In this document: in pieces, positions 1-9,704 of the stretch
How positions within the stretch are numbered: position 1 is the stretch's first letter
How the letters are laid out: each line of letters begins with the position of its first letter
Source: Pseudomonas sp. Bc-h
GTDB taxonomy: Bacteria; Pseudomonadota; Gammaproteobacteria; Pseudomonadales; Pseudomonadaceae
Assembly: GCF_002080045.1 (NCBI RefSeq)
Contig: NZ_MUIN01000001.1
Span: 318,930 to 382,929 of the forward strand
Direction of reading: 5' to 3'
Length of the DNA: 64,000 nucleotides
Notes under the pieces: model-generated
What the model was told of the DNA's origin: nothing
Databases searched by the model: none
What the model saw: only the letters and a program-made list of their open reading frames with translations
Made by a program: the position numbers and the translations under genes

Positions 1-348
1 GCCGCCGTCCAGATAGTGATATTTCGAATGTCCGACGACATCCAGCAGCCAGATAAAGCGACCGGCCCAGCCACCCCCTTCATCGTCGTACACCACATAG
101 ACCGCGTTGGGGTTGTGGCCCAGCTCGCCAAACAATACCTCCAGCTGCGCCTTGCTTGGCAGCAGCCCGGGAGCGGGTGGCTGACCGAGTTGGGTGCGTT
201 TGGGGTCGACGAAACGGGCGCCGGGGATGTGGCCCGCGTCGTAACGCGCAGCGCTGGTCAGGTCGACCAGGATCAGTTCTGAAGCGCCGAGGCGTGCCTG
301 CAGTTCTGCGGGCTCGATCACCAGCGGCAAGCTTGAGAAGGCAGACAT
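1..348 (-). CDS. rhdA: Thiosulfate sulfurtransferase (rhodanese), N-terminal part
   Basis: The first 116 codons of a gene that runs off the left edge of the window, starting at an ATG whose complement is at 346-348. The protein begins MSAFSSLPLVIEPAELQARL and shows the rhodanese signatures LVDLTSAARYDAGHIPGA and VYVVYDDEGGGWAGRFIWLL typical of the first rhodanese domain. The family moves a sulfane sulfur from thiosulfate to cyanide or thiol acceptors. The active-site cysteine would lie in the missing second domain, so activity cannot be judged. The gene runs in the same direction as the HDOD gene but starts 46 bases after that gene ends, so the two could be co-transcribed. Confidence 0.85.
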   Translation of the reverse strand, partial: MSAFSSLPLVIEPAELQARLGASELILVDLTSAARYDAGHIPGARFVDPKRTQLGQPPAPGLLPSKAQLEVLFGELGHNPNAVYVVYDDEGGGWAGRFIWLLDVVGHSKYHYLDGG

Positions 349-394
349 GTAAGGTCTCCAGATCATCGAAAAGAGGCGAATTGTAGCTCAGCCG

Positions 395-1930
395 TCAGCC
401 ATTGCGATGGCTAAAGGTGGTCAGCGCCTTCTCGATGCATTGCCCGGTTTTGCCGAATGCCTGCACGGTGACTTCCGAAAACGGGCCGCCGCCCTGATCT
501 GCCACCACCAGCATGACCACCCGGCCGTTGCTGGCCAGCGAGCGGATCAGCAGGTTTTCCCCCGCAAACAGTCCGCGCAGCTGTGCCGGTAATAGCGCCG
601 AAAACTGCGCATTGTTGCCGGGCGTCAGACGCAATTGAGTGGCCTGTGCCAGCAATCGCTGCAGCACAGTGCTTTCCTTGTAGGGGATCAACAGCGTGGC
701 GGCGGACTTATCCAGCCCGCCCATCTGATGAACCCGCAGGCTGTCGCTCTTGCGGTCGATCATCAGCAGCATCACCCGTTGCATGCCCGACGCCAGCAAA
801 GCGTCGCGAGCGCAGGTGGTCAGGTGCATGGCATTGGTAAAGGCGCTCGGCTCCTTGAGCAAGTCGCCGCAGTGTTTGCGCCAGACCTGCAATGCGTCGG
901 CCGAAGGCGGGGGCGCGGGCAGCAGACCTTTGTGAACGCGGCGCGTATCCCACGGCCAGAGCAACGCTTCGGCGGGGTGCCAGACTCCCGGCGCTGCGTG
1001 CTGTCGTCCGCTCGCCGCTGCGTTCTGATGCACTTGTTGTTGCAGGTCCATCAGCGGTTGTTGCAGATAAAGACTGGTCAGCAATTGCCAGCGCAGATTG
1101 TGCGGGGTGTCCCAGGCCTGGTGTGCGGACAGTGCCAACCCGTTCGCCAGCAAAATGGTGTTGGCCGGCTGATTGAGCCAACGCTGCAATGGCAGGTCCG
1201 CATCCAATAGCTGCTGTTGTTTCAGCGGGTCGGGATTTTCGTGAGCGATGCGCAGCACTTTGACGAGATTGCGCTGCTCATTGATCAGCAAGTTGTAGCC
1301 CTGCGTCACCCAGATCGGCAGTCGCCAATGGTTCGCCAGGGCCTGACACAGCCGCAGAAGACGCACGCCAAACAGAGACTTCTCGACGACTTTCGCCGAT
1401 TCGCCCTTATGGATAACCCGCAACTCCCACTCTTCCAGCAGTTTGGGATGTGCCAATGCCATGGGCCACAGCGGCGCCAGAAACAGCAAACTGCCCAGAT
1501 GAATGTCCTGCCACAGGCGGGCGAGCTGGTTGGCGAACAAGCCGTAGGCCTGTTGCGTGGCATGCTGGCTGATCAGTTGCAGTTGGCGCAGGGCAACCGG
1601 AATCTCCTGCAGGTCCACGCTGGGCAGTCGCGCGAGCAAGGTGCCGGTGCGGGCCAGGCCGAGTCGGTTCAGCGCCACCTCCAGACTTTCCGCAGGCTCT
1701 GCCAGGCCGCCGCTGTGCACGTTCGCTTCACGCAAAACGCTGAGCACCAGCGCAGGGCTGTCCTGCATCAGATCGGCGATGTCGCGCAGCGACCGGCGAC
1801 TGTCATTGAGTGCGGCATGCACCTTGGCGTGGGCAGCGGCAGGCACCGGCAAGGCGATGCCATCCAGTTGCTTGATCCAGGTGTCGAGTGTCTGCGGAAC
1901 AGGGAGCGGCGAGGCTTTATCAGAATGCAT
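395..1930 (-). CDS. HDOD-domain signalling protein
   Basis: A 511-residue cytoplasmic protein. The first 260 or so residues fit an HDOD domain: a helical start with LPVPAAAHAKVHAALNDSRRSLRDIADLMQDSPALVLSVLREAN, here quoted only as the region near residues 28-70, followed by helices without the HD metal pair. HDOD domains are non-catalytic relatives of HD phosphohydrolases used in signalling and stress or motility regulation. The last 140 residues look like a GAF-type sensory domain. No signal peptide or membrane segment is seen. The start is the first ATG of the frame; the ribosome binding site is weak. It is divergent from motA, which suggests but does not show a motility link. Confidence 0.7.
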   Translation of the reverse strand: MHSDKASPLPVPQTLDTWIKQLDGIALPVPAAAHAKVHAALNDSRRSLRDIADLMQDSPALVLSVLREANVHSGGLAEPAESLEVALNRLGLARTGTLLARLPSVDLQEIPVALRQLQLISQHATQQAYGLFANQLARLWQDIHLGSLLFLAPLWPMALAHPKLLEEWELRVIHKGESAKVVEKSLFGVRLLRLCQALANHWRLPIWVTQGYNLLINEQRNLVKVLRIAHENPDPLKQQQLLDADLPLQRWLNQPANTILLANGLALSAHQAWDTPHNLRWQLLTSLYLQQPLMDLQQQVHQNAAASGRQHAAPGVWHPAEALLWPWDTRRVHKGLLPAPPPSADALQVWRKHCGDLLKEPSAFTNAMHLTTCARDALLASGMQRVMLLMIDRKSDSLRVHQMGGLDKSAATLLIPYKESTVLQRLLAQATQLRLTPGNNAQFSALLPAQLRGLFAGENLLIRSLASNGRVVMLVVADQGGGPFSEVTVQAFGKTGQCIEKALTTFSHRNG

Positions 1931-2045
1931 TCACAAGACCCGTACGGCTGGGAGGTTTAGATCGGCGTCGAATAGTGGCATCATGCTGGCCCTCTCGCTG
2001 TCGCGCCCGAGCCAGACGCCAGACAGGATTTTCGCCTGTTTTGAC

Positions 2046-2072
2046 TATAGTCTGGCGCACTCGTGCCGATAA
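2046..2072 (+). promoter_or_regulatory. Sigma-28 (FliA)-type promoter of motAB
   Basis: An exact GCCGATAA at 2065-2072 is preceded, after 15 bases, by TATA at 2046-2049, against the FliA consensus TAAA-N15-GCCGATAA. The position, 70 bases before motA, and the known class of motA promoters support it. A second possible element, TTGACT at 2040, has no matching -10 box at normal spacing. Confidence 0.6.
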
Positions 2073-2141
2073 GGAGAACAAGAGTTTTGAACGCTTCTCG
2101 CACAATGACCATGAACCCGACTCAGTAAGAAATCTTTATCT

Positions 2142-2993
2142 ATGGCAAAAATTATCGGCATCATCGTCGTTTTCGCGAGCGTCCTCGGCGGCTACGTACT
2201 TTCTCATGGTCAAATCGCTGCGTTGATCCAGCCTTTCGAGGTCCTGATCATCGGCGGTGCCGCGTTCGGTGCATTTTTGCAGGCGAACCCGGGCTACATG
2301 ACCATGCACGTCATCAAGAAATCCTTGAAGATGTTCAGTTCGCGCTTCACTCATGCTTTCTACCTCGAAGTGCTCGGGCTGATATACGAGATCCTCAACA
2401 AAAGCCGTCGCGAAGGCATGATGGCCATTGAAGGCGATATCGAAGAGCCTGAGAACAGCCCGATCTTCGCCAAATACCCGAGCATTCTCAAAGACACCAG
2501 AATGATCGCCTTCATCTGCGACTACCTGCGCATCATGTCGTCCGGCAACATGGCTCCCCACGAGCTTGAAGGGCTGTTCGACATGGAGCTGCTGAGCATG
2601 AAGGAAGAGCTCGAGCACCCGTCTCACGCAGTCACCGGTGTGGCCGACGGTATGCCGGGTTTCGGTATCGTCGCGGCGGTACTGGGTATCGTGGTGACCA
2701 TGGCGTCGCTGGGCTCCGGTGACAAGGCGGCGATCGGCATGCACGTAGGTGCGGCGCTGGTCGGTACCTTCTTCGGTATTCTCGCGGCCTATGGCTTCTT
2801 CGGCCCGCTGGCGACCTCCCTGGCTCACGATGCCAAGGAAGAAATGAACGTCTTCGAAGCGATCAAGGCCTCTCTCGTGGCTTCGGCTTCGGGCGTGCCG
2901 CCTTCGCTGGCCGTGGAGTTCGGTCGCAAGGTTCTCTATCCGGCACACCGCCCCAGCTTCAGCGAGCTGGAACAAGCTGTTCGCGGTCGTTGA
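2142..2993 (+). CDS. motA: Flagellar motor stator protein MotA
   Basis: A 283-residue inner-membrane protein of the proton-driven flagellar stator. Four membrane segments are visible, at about residues 4-22, 28-48, 168-190 and 198-222, with the large cytoplasmic loop between the second and third. The loop carries the charged stretch SRREGMMAIEGDIEEPE that matches the rotor-contact region, and the prolines of DGMPGFGIV and FFGPLA, which couple proton flow to movement, are present. motB starts 3 bases after its stop, so the two are one transcript. Pseudomonads carry a second stator pair (MotCD); the location beside rsgA and orn fits MotA, not MotC. Confidence 0.95.
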   Translation: MAKIIGIIVVFASVLGGYVLSHGQIAALIQPFEVLIIGGAAFGAFLQANPGYMTMHVIKKSLKMFSSRFTHAFYLEVLGLIYEILNKSRREGMMAIEGDIEEPENSPIFAKYPSILKDTRMIAFICDYLRIMSSGNMAPHELEGLFDMELLSMKEELEHPSHAVTGVADGMPGFGIVAAVLGIVVTMASLGSGDKAAIGMHVGAALVGTFFGILAAYGFFGPLATSLAHDAKEEMNVFEAIKASLVASASGVPPSLAVEFGRKVLYPAHRPSFSELEQAVRGR

Positions 2994-2996
2994 TCC

Positions 2997-4031
2997 ATGG
3001 AAAATAATCAGCCAATTATCGTCAAGCGCGTAAAGCGCTTCGGCGGGGGACACCACGGCGGCGCCTGGAAGATCGCATTCGCCGACTTCGCGACGGCGAT
3101 GATGGCGTTCTTCCTGGTGCTGTGGCTGATGTCTTCGGCCACGCCTGAGCAGTTGATCGCTATCGCGGGTTACTTCAAGGACCCCGTCGGCTTCTCCGAC
3201 AGCGGCTCGCCCTATGTGATTGACCTGGGCGGCTCGCCTGAGATGTCCCCGGACCAGACGCTCAACCCTGAAGTGAAATCCACCCCTGCGCCGGACAAGG
3301 TGCCCGTGGACGCCGACAAGCAGGACGCGGCGGCGGAACAGGTCGAGCAGGAACGTCTGGAAATGCTGCTGCAAGAACTCCAGACCAAGGTCAACGAGAA
3401 CCCGCAACTGGCGAAGTTCAAGGACCAGATTCTGTTCGAGATCACACAGGACGGCCTGCGGATCCAGATCATGGATGCCGAGAACCGCCCGATGTTCGAC
3501 ATCGGCAGCGCCCGTCTGAAGCCGTACTTCGAAGACATCCTGCTGGCGATGGCTGACACCATCAAAGCGGTCCCGAATAAAGTCAGCATCAGTGGTCACA
3601 CTGACGCAACGCCTTATGTGGGCAACAACGGCTTCGGTAACTGGGAACTGTCGGCTGGCCGTGCCAATGCTGCGCGTCGAGCTCTGATTGCCGGTGGCTA
3701 TCCTGACCCACAAGTGGCTCGTGTCGTGGGTTACGCCTCGTCTTCGCTGTACGACAAGGAGCACCCGGACAACCCGATCAACCGCCGTATCGATATCGTG
3801 GTCCTGACCAAAAAGGCCCAGAACCGTATCGAAGGTGACCAGAATGCCGGTGAAGCACCGAAATCCGATGCGGCGCCTGCTCCGGCCATACCAGCTGCCC
3901 CATCAGGCAAGCCAGGTGCATCGACCGCTGCTCCAGCAGTCGATGCACAGACCTACGCCCAGCCCCACGAGATTCGGCAGAAGCTGAACATCTTCGATGG
4001 GCAGATAAAGATCGACGAGACCAAGAACTGA
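2997..4031 (+). CDS. motB: Flagellar motor stator protein MotB
   Basis: A 344-residue partner of MotA. Residues 25-47 form the single membrane helix AFADFATAMMAFFLVLWLM with Asp30 as the proton-carrying residue. The periplasmic part from about residue 150 is an OmpA-like peptidoglycan-binding domain, with ISGHTDATPYVGNNGFGNWE and NPINRRIDIVVL. The tail after residue 275 is rich in Ala, Pro and Lys and is probably disordered. It anchors the stator ring to the cell wall. A strong terminator follows within 15 bases. Confidence 0.95.
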   Translation: MENNQPIIVKRVKRFGGGHHGGAWKIAFADFATAMMAFFLVLWLMSSATPEQLIAIAGYFKDPVGFSDSGSPYVIDLGGSPEMSPDQTLNPEVKSTPAPDKVPVDADKQDAAAEQVEQERLEMLLQELQTKVNENPQLAKFKDQILFEITQDGLRIQIMDAENRPMFDIGSARLKPYFEDILLAMADTIKAVPNKVSISGHTDATPYVGNNGFGNWELSAGRANAARRALIAGGYPDPQVARVVGYASSSLYDKEHPDNPINRRIDIVVLTKKAQNRIEGDQNAGEAPKSDAAPAPAIPAAPSGKPGASTAAPAVDAQTYAQPHEIRQKLNIFDGQIKIDETKN

Positions 4032-4043
4032 TACAGGGTTCTG

Positions 4044-4076
4044 ACAAAAACGCCGCGATGATCGCGGCGTTTTTGT
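4044..4076. terminator. Bidirectional terminator between motB and rsgA
   Basis: A perfect 15-bp stem (4044-4058 with 4062-4076) with a 3-base loop. It has an A run on the left arm and a T run on the right, so it can end the motAB transcript and the converging rsgA transcript. Confidence 0.9.
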
Positions 4077-4088
4077 GTCCGGCAGGTT

Positions 4089-5120
<1,032 letters not shown>

Positions 5121-5232
5121 GGGTGTTCAGTGTCTCGTTCTGTGACGCATAAAGCTGCTGAAGGATGAAACGCGGGGGAGTCTAGCACGACGGCCTGAGC
5201 TAAACTGCGCGCCTGAGCTGAGGAGCCGACAT

Positions 5233-5769
5233 ATGCAGAACAAGCAGAACCTGATCTGGATCGACCTGGAAATGACCGGTCTGGACCCCGATAACGACGT
5301 CATCATCGAAATGGCCACGATCATCACCGACAGTGAGCTCAACATGCTGGCTGAGGGCCCGGTCATCGCCGTACACCAAAGCGACGATCTGCTCAACGGC
5401 ATGGACGAGTGGAACACGCGTCAGCACGGCGGTTCGGGCCTGACCCAGCGCGTGCGCGAGAGCAAGATCTCCACTGCCGAAGCCGAAGCCATGACCCTGG
5501 AATTTATCAAGCAATGGGTTCCGGAACGCAGTTCGCCGATCTGCGGCAACAGCATCTGCCAGGATCGCCGCTTCCTTTATAAGCGCATGCCGACCCTGGA
5601 AAACTATTTCCACTACCGCAACCTTGATGTCTCCACGCTCAAGGAGCTGGCTGCACGCTGGTCGCCAGAGTTGAAATTCAAGAAGGGCAGCACTCACCTG
5701 GCGCTGGACGACATTCGTGAGTCCATCGCCGAGCTGCGTTTCTATCGCGAGCACTTCATCAAGGTCTGA
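5233..5769 (+). CDS. orn: Oligoribonuclease
   Basis: A 178-residue 3'-5' exoribonuclease of the DEDDh class that degrades 2- to 5-nucleotide RNAs. In pseudomonads it also clears pGpG made during cyclic-di-GMP turnover. The four acidic residues and the histidine are present in [23 protein letters not shown] and [14 protein letters not shown]. The start ATG has GAGCTGAGGAG upstream. The gene stands alone and is followed by a hairpin with a T run. Confidence 0.95.
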   Translation: MQNKQNLIWIDLEMTGLDPDNDVIIEMATIITDSELNMLAEGPVIAVHQSDDLLNGMDEWNTRQHGGSGLTQRVRESKISTAEAEAMTLEFIKQWVPERSSPICGNSICQDRRFLYKRMPTLENYFHYRNLDVSTLKELAARWSPELKFKKGSTHLALDDIRESIAELRFYREHFIKV

Positions 5770-5784
5770 CGGTTTCAGGCGTCG

Positions 5785-5813
5785 AGGGGGGAGTTGCTCA
5801 CGCCCCCTTTTGG
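5785..5813 (+). terminator. Terminator of orn
   Basis: The arms AGGGGG (5785-5790) and CCCCCT (5803-5808) with an inner GAG/CTC pair are followed by a short T run. It lies 15 bases after the orn stop. Confidence 0.6.
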
Positions 5814-5864
5814 TGCCTTGGCCGAATGATTAGACTGCGCCCCTTTCTCGCAGGGACTGCCGCC

Positions 5865-6476
5865 ATGTTGCTGATGCTCTATCTGATCGCCATTACCGCC
5901 GAGGCCATGACGGGCGCGCTGTCTGCCGGGCGTCGCGGCATGGACTGGTTCGGCGTAGTGCTGATTGCGTGTATCACTGCACTGGGTGGCGGTTCGGTGC
6001 GTGACGTGCTGCTGGGGCACTATCCGTTGACGTGGGTCAAACACCCCGAATATCTGATTCTCACCAGTGTCGCAGCCTTGCTGACGATCCTCATCGCACC
6101 GCTGATGCGCCATCTGCGCTCGTTGTTTCTGGTGCTCGACGCACTGGGGCTGGTGGCGTTCACCGTCATCGGCTGCATGACCGCGCTGGACATGGGGCTG
6201 AGTATGATGGTCGCGGCGGTCAGTGGAGTCATCACCGGGGTTTTCGGTGGCATTTTGCGGGACATTTTCTGTAACGACATCCCGCTGATCTTCCGCCGCG
6301 AGCTCTACGCCAGCGTGTCGTTCGCCGCTGCGTGGTGCTTTCTGTTGTGTCAGTGGGCGGGATTGCCGATAGAGCAAGGCACATTAATCACGCTGTTTGG
6401 CGGATTACTGCTGCGCCTGCTGGCGATCAAGTTTCACTGGGAAATGCCCAAATTCGTTTACAAGGATGGGCATTGA
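5865..6476 (+). CDS. TRIC-type (UPF0126) membrane channel, YicG family
   Basis: A 203-residue integral membrane protein with about seven helices in two repeats. Each repeat ends in a glycine-rich motif followed by Arg-Asp: ALGGGSVRDVLLG near residue 50 and GVFGGILRDIF near residue 135. This is the pattern of the prokaryotic TRIC trimeric cation channels, once called UPF0126. The ATG at 5865, with AGGGA 13 bases before, gives the usual family length; an upstream in-frame ATG at 5826 would add a charged tail and is less likely. The physiological role in bacteria is not known. It stands alone between orn and a REP element. Confidence 0.85.
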   Translation: MLLMLYLIAITAEAMTGALSAGRRGMDWFGVVLIACITALGGGSVRDVLLGHYPLTWVKHPEYLILTSVAALLTILIAPLMRHLRSLFLVLDALGLVAFTVIGCMTALDMGLSMMVAAVSGVITGVFGGILRDIFCNDIPLIFRRELYASVSFAAAWCFLLCQWAGLPIEQGTLITLFGGLLLRLLAIKFHWEMPKFVYKDGH

Positions 6477-6507
6477 GATCCTGCTTTGAACTCCGGTGAC
6501 CACCCTT

Positions 6508-6572
6508 TAGCCGTCTAGCTTGCCGGCGGTGGCGATGTTGAAAGTGTCGCCGCCGGCAAGCCGGACTGCTAT
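6508..6572. repeat. REP/BIME palindrome, type A copy 1
   Basis: An imperfect inverted repeat of about 65 bp with arms around AGCTTGCCGGCGGTGGCGA and its near reverse complement ending CCGGACTGCT. It shares arms and outer TAGC-type ends with copies at 22846, 43441, 56641 and 59624. It lies between the ends of two converging genes. Confidence 0.8.
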
Positions 6573-7684
6573 GGGTGATGCCCCAGAACCTTCGAATGCT
6601 GACGCAGCGCCCATTCAACATGTTCGCGCACCATTTCTGACGGATGATCGAGTCTCGCTTTCAAGGCTTCGATCACAGGTATGGTCGAGGGCGCATTGCC
6701 CAGCCCCACCGCCAGATTTCTCAGCCAACGTTCGTAACCGGCACGCCGCAAGGGCGAACCTTCGGTATTACTGAGGAAAGTGGTTTCGTCCCACAGGAAC
6801 AGCGTGGTCAATTGCGCATTGTCCAGCCCGTGGCGAGGTTTGAAATCATTTTGATCGGTCGCCCGGGCGAATCGATTCCACGGGCACACGATCTGGCAAT
6901 CATCGCAGCCGAACACCCGATTGCCGATCATCGAACGCAGCTCTTCCGGGATCGACGTTTTCAGCTCGATGGTGAGGTAGGAGATGCATTTGCGCGCATC
7001 CAGCACATAGGGGCCGACGAACGCGTTGGTCGGGCAAATCTCCAGACAGGCCGTACAGCGCCCGCAATGCTCGGTGGTGTGGGCCTCGTCAACTGGCAAA
7101 GGCAGGTCCACGAACAGTTCGCTCAAGAAGAAATAACTGCCGGCTTTGCGATTGAGTACCAGGGTGTTCTTGCCGATCCAGCCCAGCCCGGCCTGTTCGG
7201 CGATGGCCTTCTCCAGAACGGGGGCGCTGTCGACGAAGGCGCGAAAGCCGAACGGGCCAATCGCCTGCTGAATACGTTCGGCGAGTTGCTGCACGCGCTT
7301 GCGGATCAGCTTGTGATAGTCGCGGCCCAGTGCATACCGCGAAACGTAGGCTTTTTCCGGCTGTGCCAGTAATTGCGCCATCTGCGTATCGCCCGGCAGA
7401 TAGTCCATGCGCAGTGAAACGACGCGCAGCGTTCCCGGTACCAATTCGTCGGGATGCGAACGTTTGCTGCCATGGGCTGCCATATAGTCCATCTCGCCGT
7501 GATACCCGGCTTCGAGCCAGCGTTGCAGATGCTGCTCATGTTCCGCCAGATCCAGTCCCGAGATGCCGACCTGCTGAAACCCGAGCTCGCGCCCCCATTC
7601 CTTGATCGATTGGGCAAGTTCGGTTAGCTCGGCGGCGGTCAGGGACGCTGAGCTTGTGGATGGATCTACAGTAATCGCGGACAT
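6569..7684 (-). CDS. queG: Epoxyqueuosine reductase
   Basis: A 371-residue cobalamin-dependent iron-sulfur enzyme that carries out the last step of queuosine synthesis, reducing epoxyqueuosine on tRNA. The two ferredoxin-like cysteine sets EHCGRCTACLEICPTNAF and CDDCQIVCPWNRFA are intact. The N-terminal half holds the DUF1730 cobalamin-binding fold, and the C-terminal end has HEAT-like helices. I chose the start at 7684 (MSAITVDPS) because the 27 residues that an upstream start would add overlap the promoter and start of the divergent nnr gene. The ribosome site is weak, so this start is moderately sure. Confidence 0.93.
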   Translation of the reverse strand: MSAITVDPSTSSASLTAAELTELAQSIKEWGRELGFQQVGISGLDLAEHEQHLQRWLEAGYHGEMDYMAAHGSKRSHPDELVPGTLRVVSLRMDYLPGDTQMAQLLAQPEKAYVSRYALGRDYHKLIRKRVQQLAERIQQAIGPFGFRAFVDSAPVLEKAIAEQAGLGWIGKNTLVLNRKAGSYFFLSELFVDLPLPVDEAHTTEHCGRCTACLEICPTNAFVGPYVLDARKCISYLTIELKTSIPEELRSMIGNRVFGCDDCQIVCPWNRFARATDQNDFKPRHGLDNAQLTTLFLWDETTFLSNTEGSPLRRAGYERWLRNLAVGLGNAPSTIPVIEALKARLDHPSEMVREHVEWALRQHSKVLGHHP

Positions 7685-7747
7685 TGCAAAGAGGACACCG
7701 GGGCGCAGGTGCGTATAATTCTGCCAGACATCGGAGCTCAAAGACGC

Positions 7748-9244
7748 ATGTTGCACAGCAAACACCCATTACCCGACGCGCTGTATAGCGCTGCGCAAGT
7801 GCGCGACCTCGACGCACGCCTGATCGCCGCTGGCACGCCTGGCTTCGAATTGATGCAGCGCGCGGCCCACGCAGCGTGGCGAGCGCTTCGTCGGCGCTGG
7901 CCTGATGGACGAGAGCTGACTGTGCTGGCCGGGCGGGGCAACAACGCCGGTGATGGCTATCTGATCGCGGCGCTGGCACAACGGGCGGGCTGGCAGGTAG
8001 CTGTAGCCGCGGTGGGCGATACCTCGGCTTTGACCGGTGACGCAGAGTCTGCGTATCAAGAGGCTCGTAGTGCAGGCGTCGCTATAACACCGTGGAGCCA
8101 GCAACCGTTGATCGGCATCATCGTCGATGCCCTGCTCGGCACCGGGCTGAAGGGGGGCGTGCGCGAGCCTTATGCCTCTGTCATTCAGTGCATCAACGAC
8201 AGCGGCGTGCCGGTTATGGCGGTGGATATCCCGTCCGGTCTCTGCGCCGATACGGGTCGCTCCTTGGGCGTGGCGGTGCGCGCAGACCTGACCGTGACAT
8301 TTATCGGGCTCAAAATCGGGCTATTCACTGGCGATGCGCCAGATCTGGTGGGCGAACGGGTGTTCGATGATTTGCAGGCCGATCCGGCGGTGGTCGCGCA
8401 AACGCCCGTTGCCATCAAGCGTCTGGATACTTTCAATTTGCCGAAGCTGTCGCCGCGCCCTCGCACTGCACACAAAGGCATGTTCGGGCGCGTATTGGTG
8501 ATCGGCGGCGATCTGGGTTTTGGCGGCGCAGCGCTGCTATCTACAGAAAGCACTCTGCGTTGTGGTGCAGGCATGGTGACCCTCGCGACTCGTCCCGAGC
8601 ACGTTTCAGCGGCGTTGACGCGCTTTCCGGAAGTCATGAGCGCGGGTGTTCATTCTGCCAATCAGTTGATGGGGTTGATCGAGCCTGCGACGGTCCTGGT
8701 GGTCGGGCCAGGTTTGGGGCAGCACAGTTGGGGGCGCAGTCTGTTGTCCGCCGCCGCCAATGCCCAAAGGCCGCAGATCTGGGACGCTGACGCGCTCAAT
8801 CAGCTGGCCGCAGGATTCGTCAGCTTGCCGAAGGATTGTGTGATCACCCCGCATCCCGGCGAAGCGGCGCGGTTGTTGGGCATCAGCACAACAGATATAC
8901 AGGCCGATCGGCCAGCCGCCGCGAAGGCGCTCGCAAAGAAATACAACGCCGTATGCGTGTTGAAAGGCAGCGGCAGCCTGATCGCCAGCCCCGCCGGAGA
9001 TCTGGCGTTGGCCGATCATGGCCACCCGGCGATGGCGACGGGGGGATTGGGCGACGTGCTGTCCGGCGTCATTGGAGCGTTGATGGCGCAAAAGATGCCT
9101 GCGTTCGATGCCGCCTGTCTTGGCGTTTGGTTACACGCTTTGGCCGGAGAAAAATGTGGAGCTACTGGGCGCGGCATGGCTGCCGCTGATCTGATTCCTG
9201 TCATCCGTCAGCTTCTGGAGGAGCAACAACCGTGTCTGAGTTAA
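7748..9244 (+). CDS. nnr: Bifunctional NAD(P)HX epimerase/dehydratase
   Basis: A 498-residue two-domain enzyme that repairs hydrated NADH and NADPH. The first 210 residues are the epimerase (YjeF_N), with LAGRGNNAGDGYLIA and VDALLGTGLKGGV. The rest is the ribokinase-like dehydratase, with VVGPGLGQ, ITPHPGEAARLLG, CVLKGSGSLIA and MATGGLGDVLSG. The ATG at 7748 has GGAGC upstream. It opens a long run of overlapping genes that ends at hflC, and its last 13 bases overlap tsaE. Confidence 0.95.
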   Translation: MLHSKHPLPDALYSAAQVRDLDARLIAAGTPGFELMQRAAHAAWRALRRRWPDGRELTVLAGRGNNAGDGYLIAALAQRAGWQVAVAAVGDTSALTGDAESAYQEARSAGVAITPWSQQPLIGIIVDALLGTGLKGGVREPYASVIQCINDSGVPVMAVDIPSGLCADTGRSLGVAVRADLTVTFIGLKIGLFTGDAPDLVGERVFDDLQADPAVVAQTPVAIKRLDTFNLPKLSPRPRTAHKGMFGRVLVIGGDLGFGGAALLSTESTLRCGAGMVTLATRPEHVSAALTRFPEVMSAGVHSANQLMGLIEPATVLVVGPGLGQHSWGRSLLSAAANAQRPQIWDADALNQLAAGFVSLPKDCVITPHPGEAARLLGISTTDIQADRPAAAKALAKKYNAVCVLKGSGSLIASPAGDLALADHGHPAMATGGLGDVLSGVIGALMAQKMPAFDAACLGVWLHALAGEKCGATGRGMAAADLIPVIRQLLEEQQPCLS

Positions 9245-9702
9245 CCCTGCACCTGATGGGTGAAGAAGCCATGACTAACTTTGGTGCTCGGATTTCCCAA
9301 GTCACTGAAAGCAATGGGATTATTTTTTTGCAGGGTGATCTCGGCGCGGGGAAGACGACCCTCTCGAGAGGCATTATCCGTGGCCTTGGCCACGTGGGTG
9401 CGGTGAAAAGCCCGACTTTCACCCTCGTAGAACCTTACGAAATTGGGAGAAATCGCGCGTATCACTTTGATCTTTACCGACTTGTTGATCCAGAAGAGCT
9501 AGAATTCCTAGGCATACGCGATTACTTCGAAGGGGAAGCGCTCTGCCTGATCGAGTGGCCGGATCTAGGTGCAGGCTTTTTGCCAAAGCCGGACCTGATC
9601 ATTACCATTAGGCCCCACGCGGAAGGTCGAGCGCTGACTCTGAGCCCGAAAAGCTCGCGCGGCGAGAAGTGGTGTGCCGCTTTGGCTTTGGAATTCAAAT
9701 AG
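9232..9702 (+). CDS. tsaE: tRNA threonylcarbamoyladenosine ATPase TsaE
   Basis: A 156-residue small ATPase needed, with TsaB and TsaD, for the t6A modification of tRNAs that read ANN codons. The P-loop LQGDLGAGKTTLSRG lies near residues 33-47, followed by SPTFTLVEPY and the acidic WPDLGAGFLP. Translation starts at GTG inside the end of nnr, with CTGGAGGAGC before it. The overlap means that it is translationally coupled. Confidence 0.93.
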   Translation: MSELTLHLMGEEAMTNFGARISQVTESNGIIFLQGDLGAGKTTLSRGIIRGLGHVGAVKSPTFTLVEPYEIGRNRAYHFDLYRLVDPEELEFLGIRDYFEGEALCLIEWPDLGAGFLPKPDLIITIRPHAEGRALTLSPKSSRGEKWCAALALEFK

Positions 9703-9704
9703 AT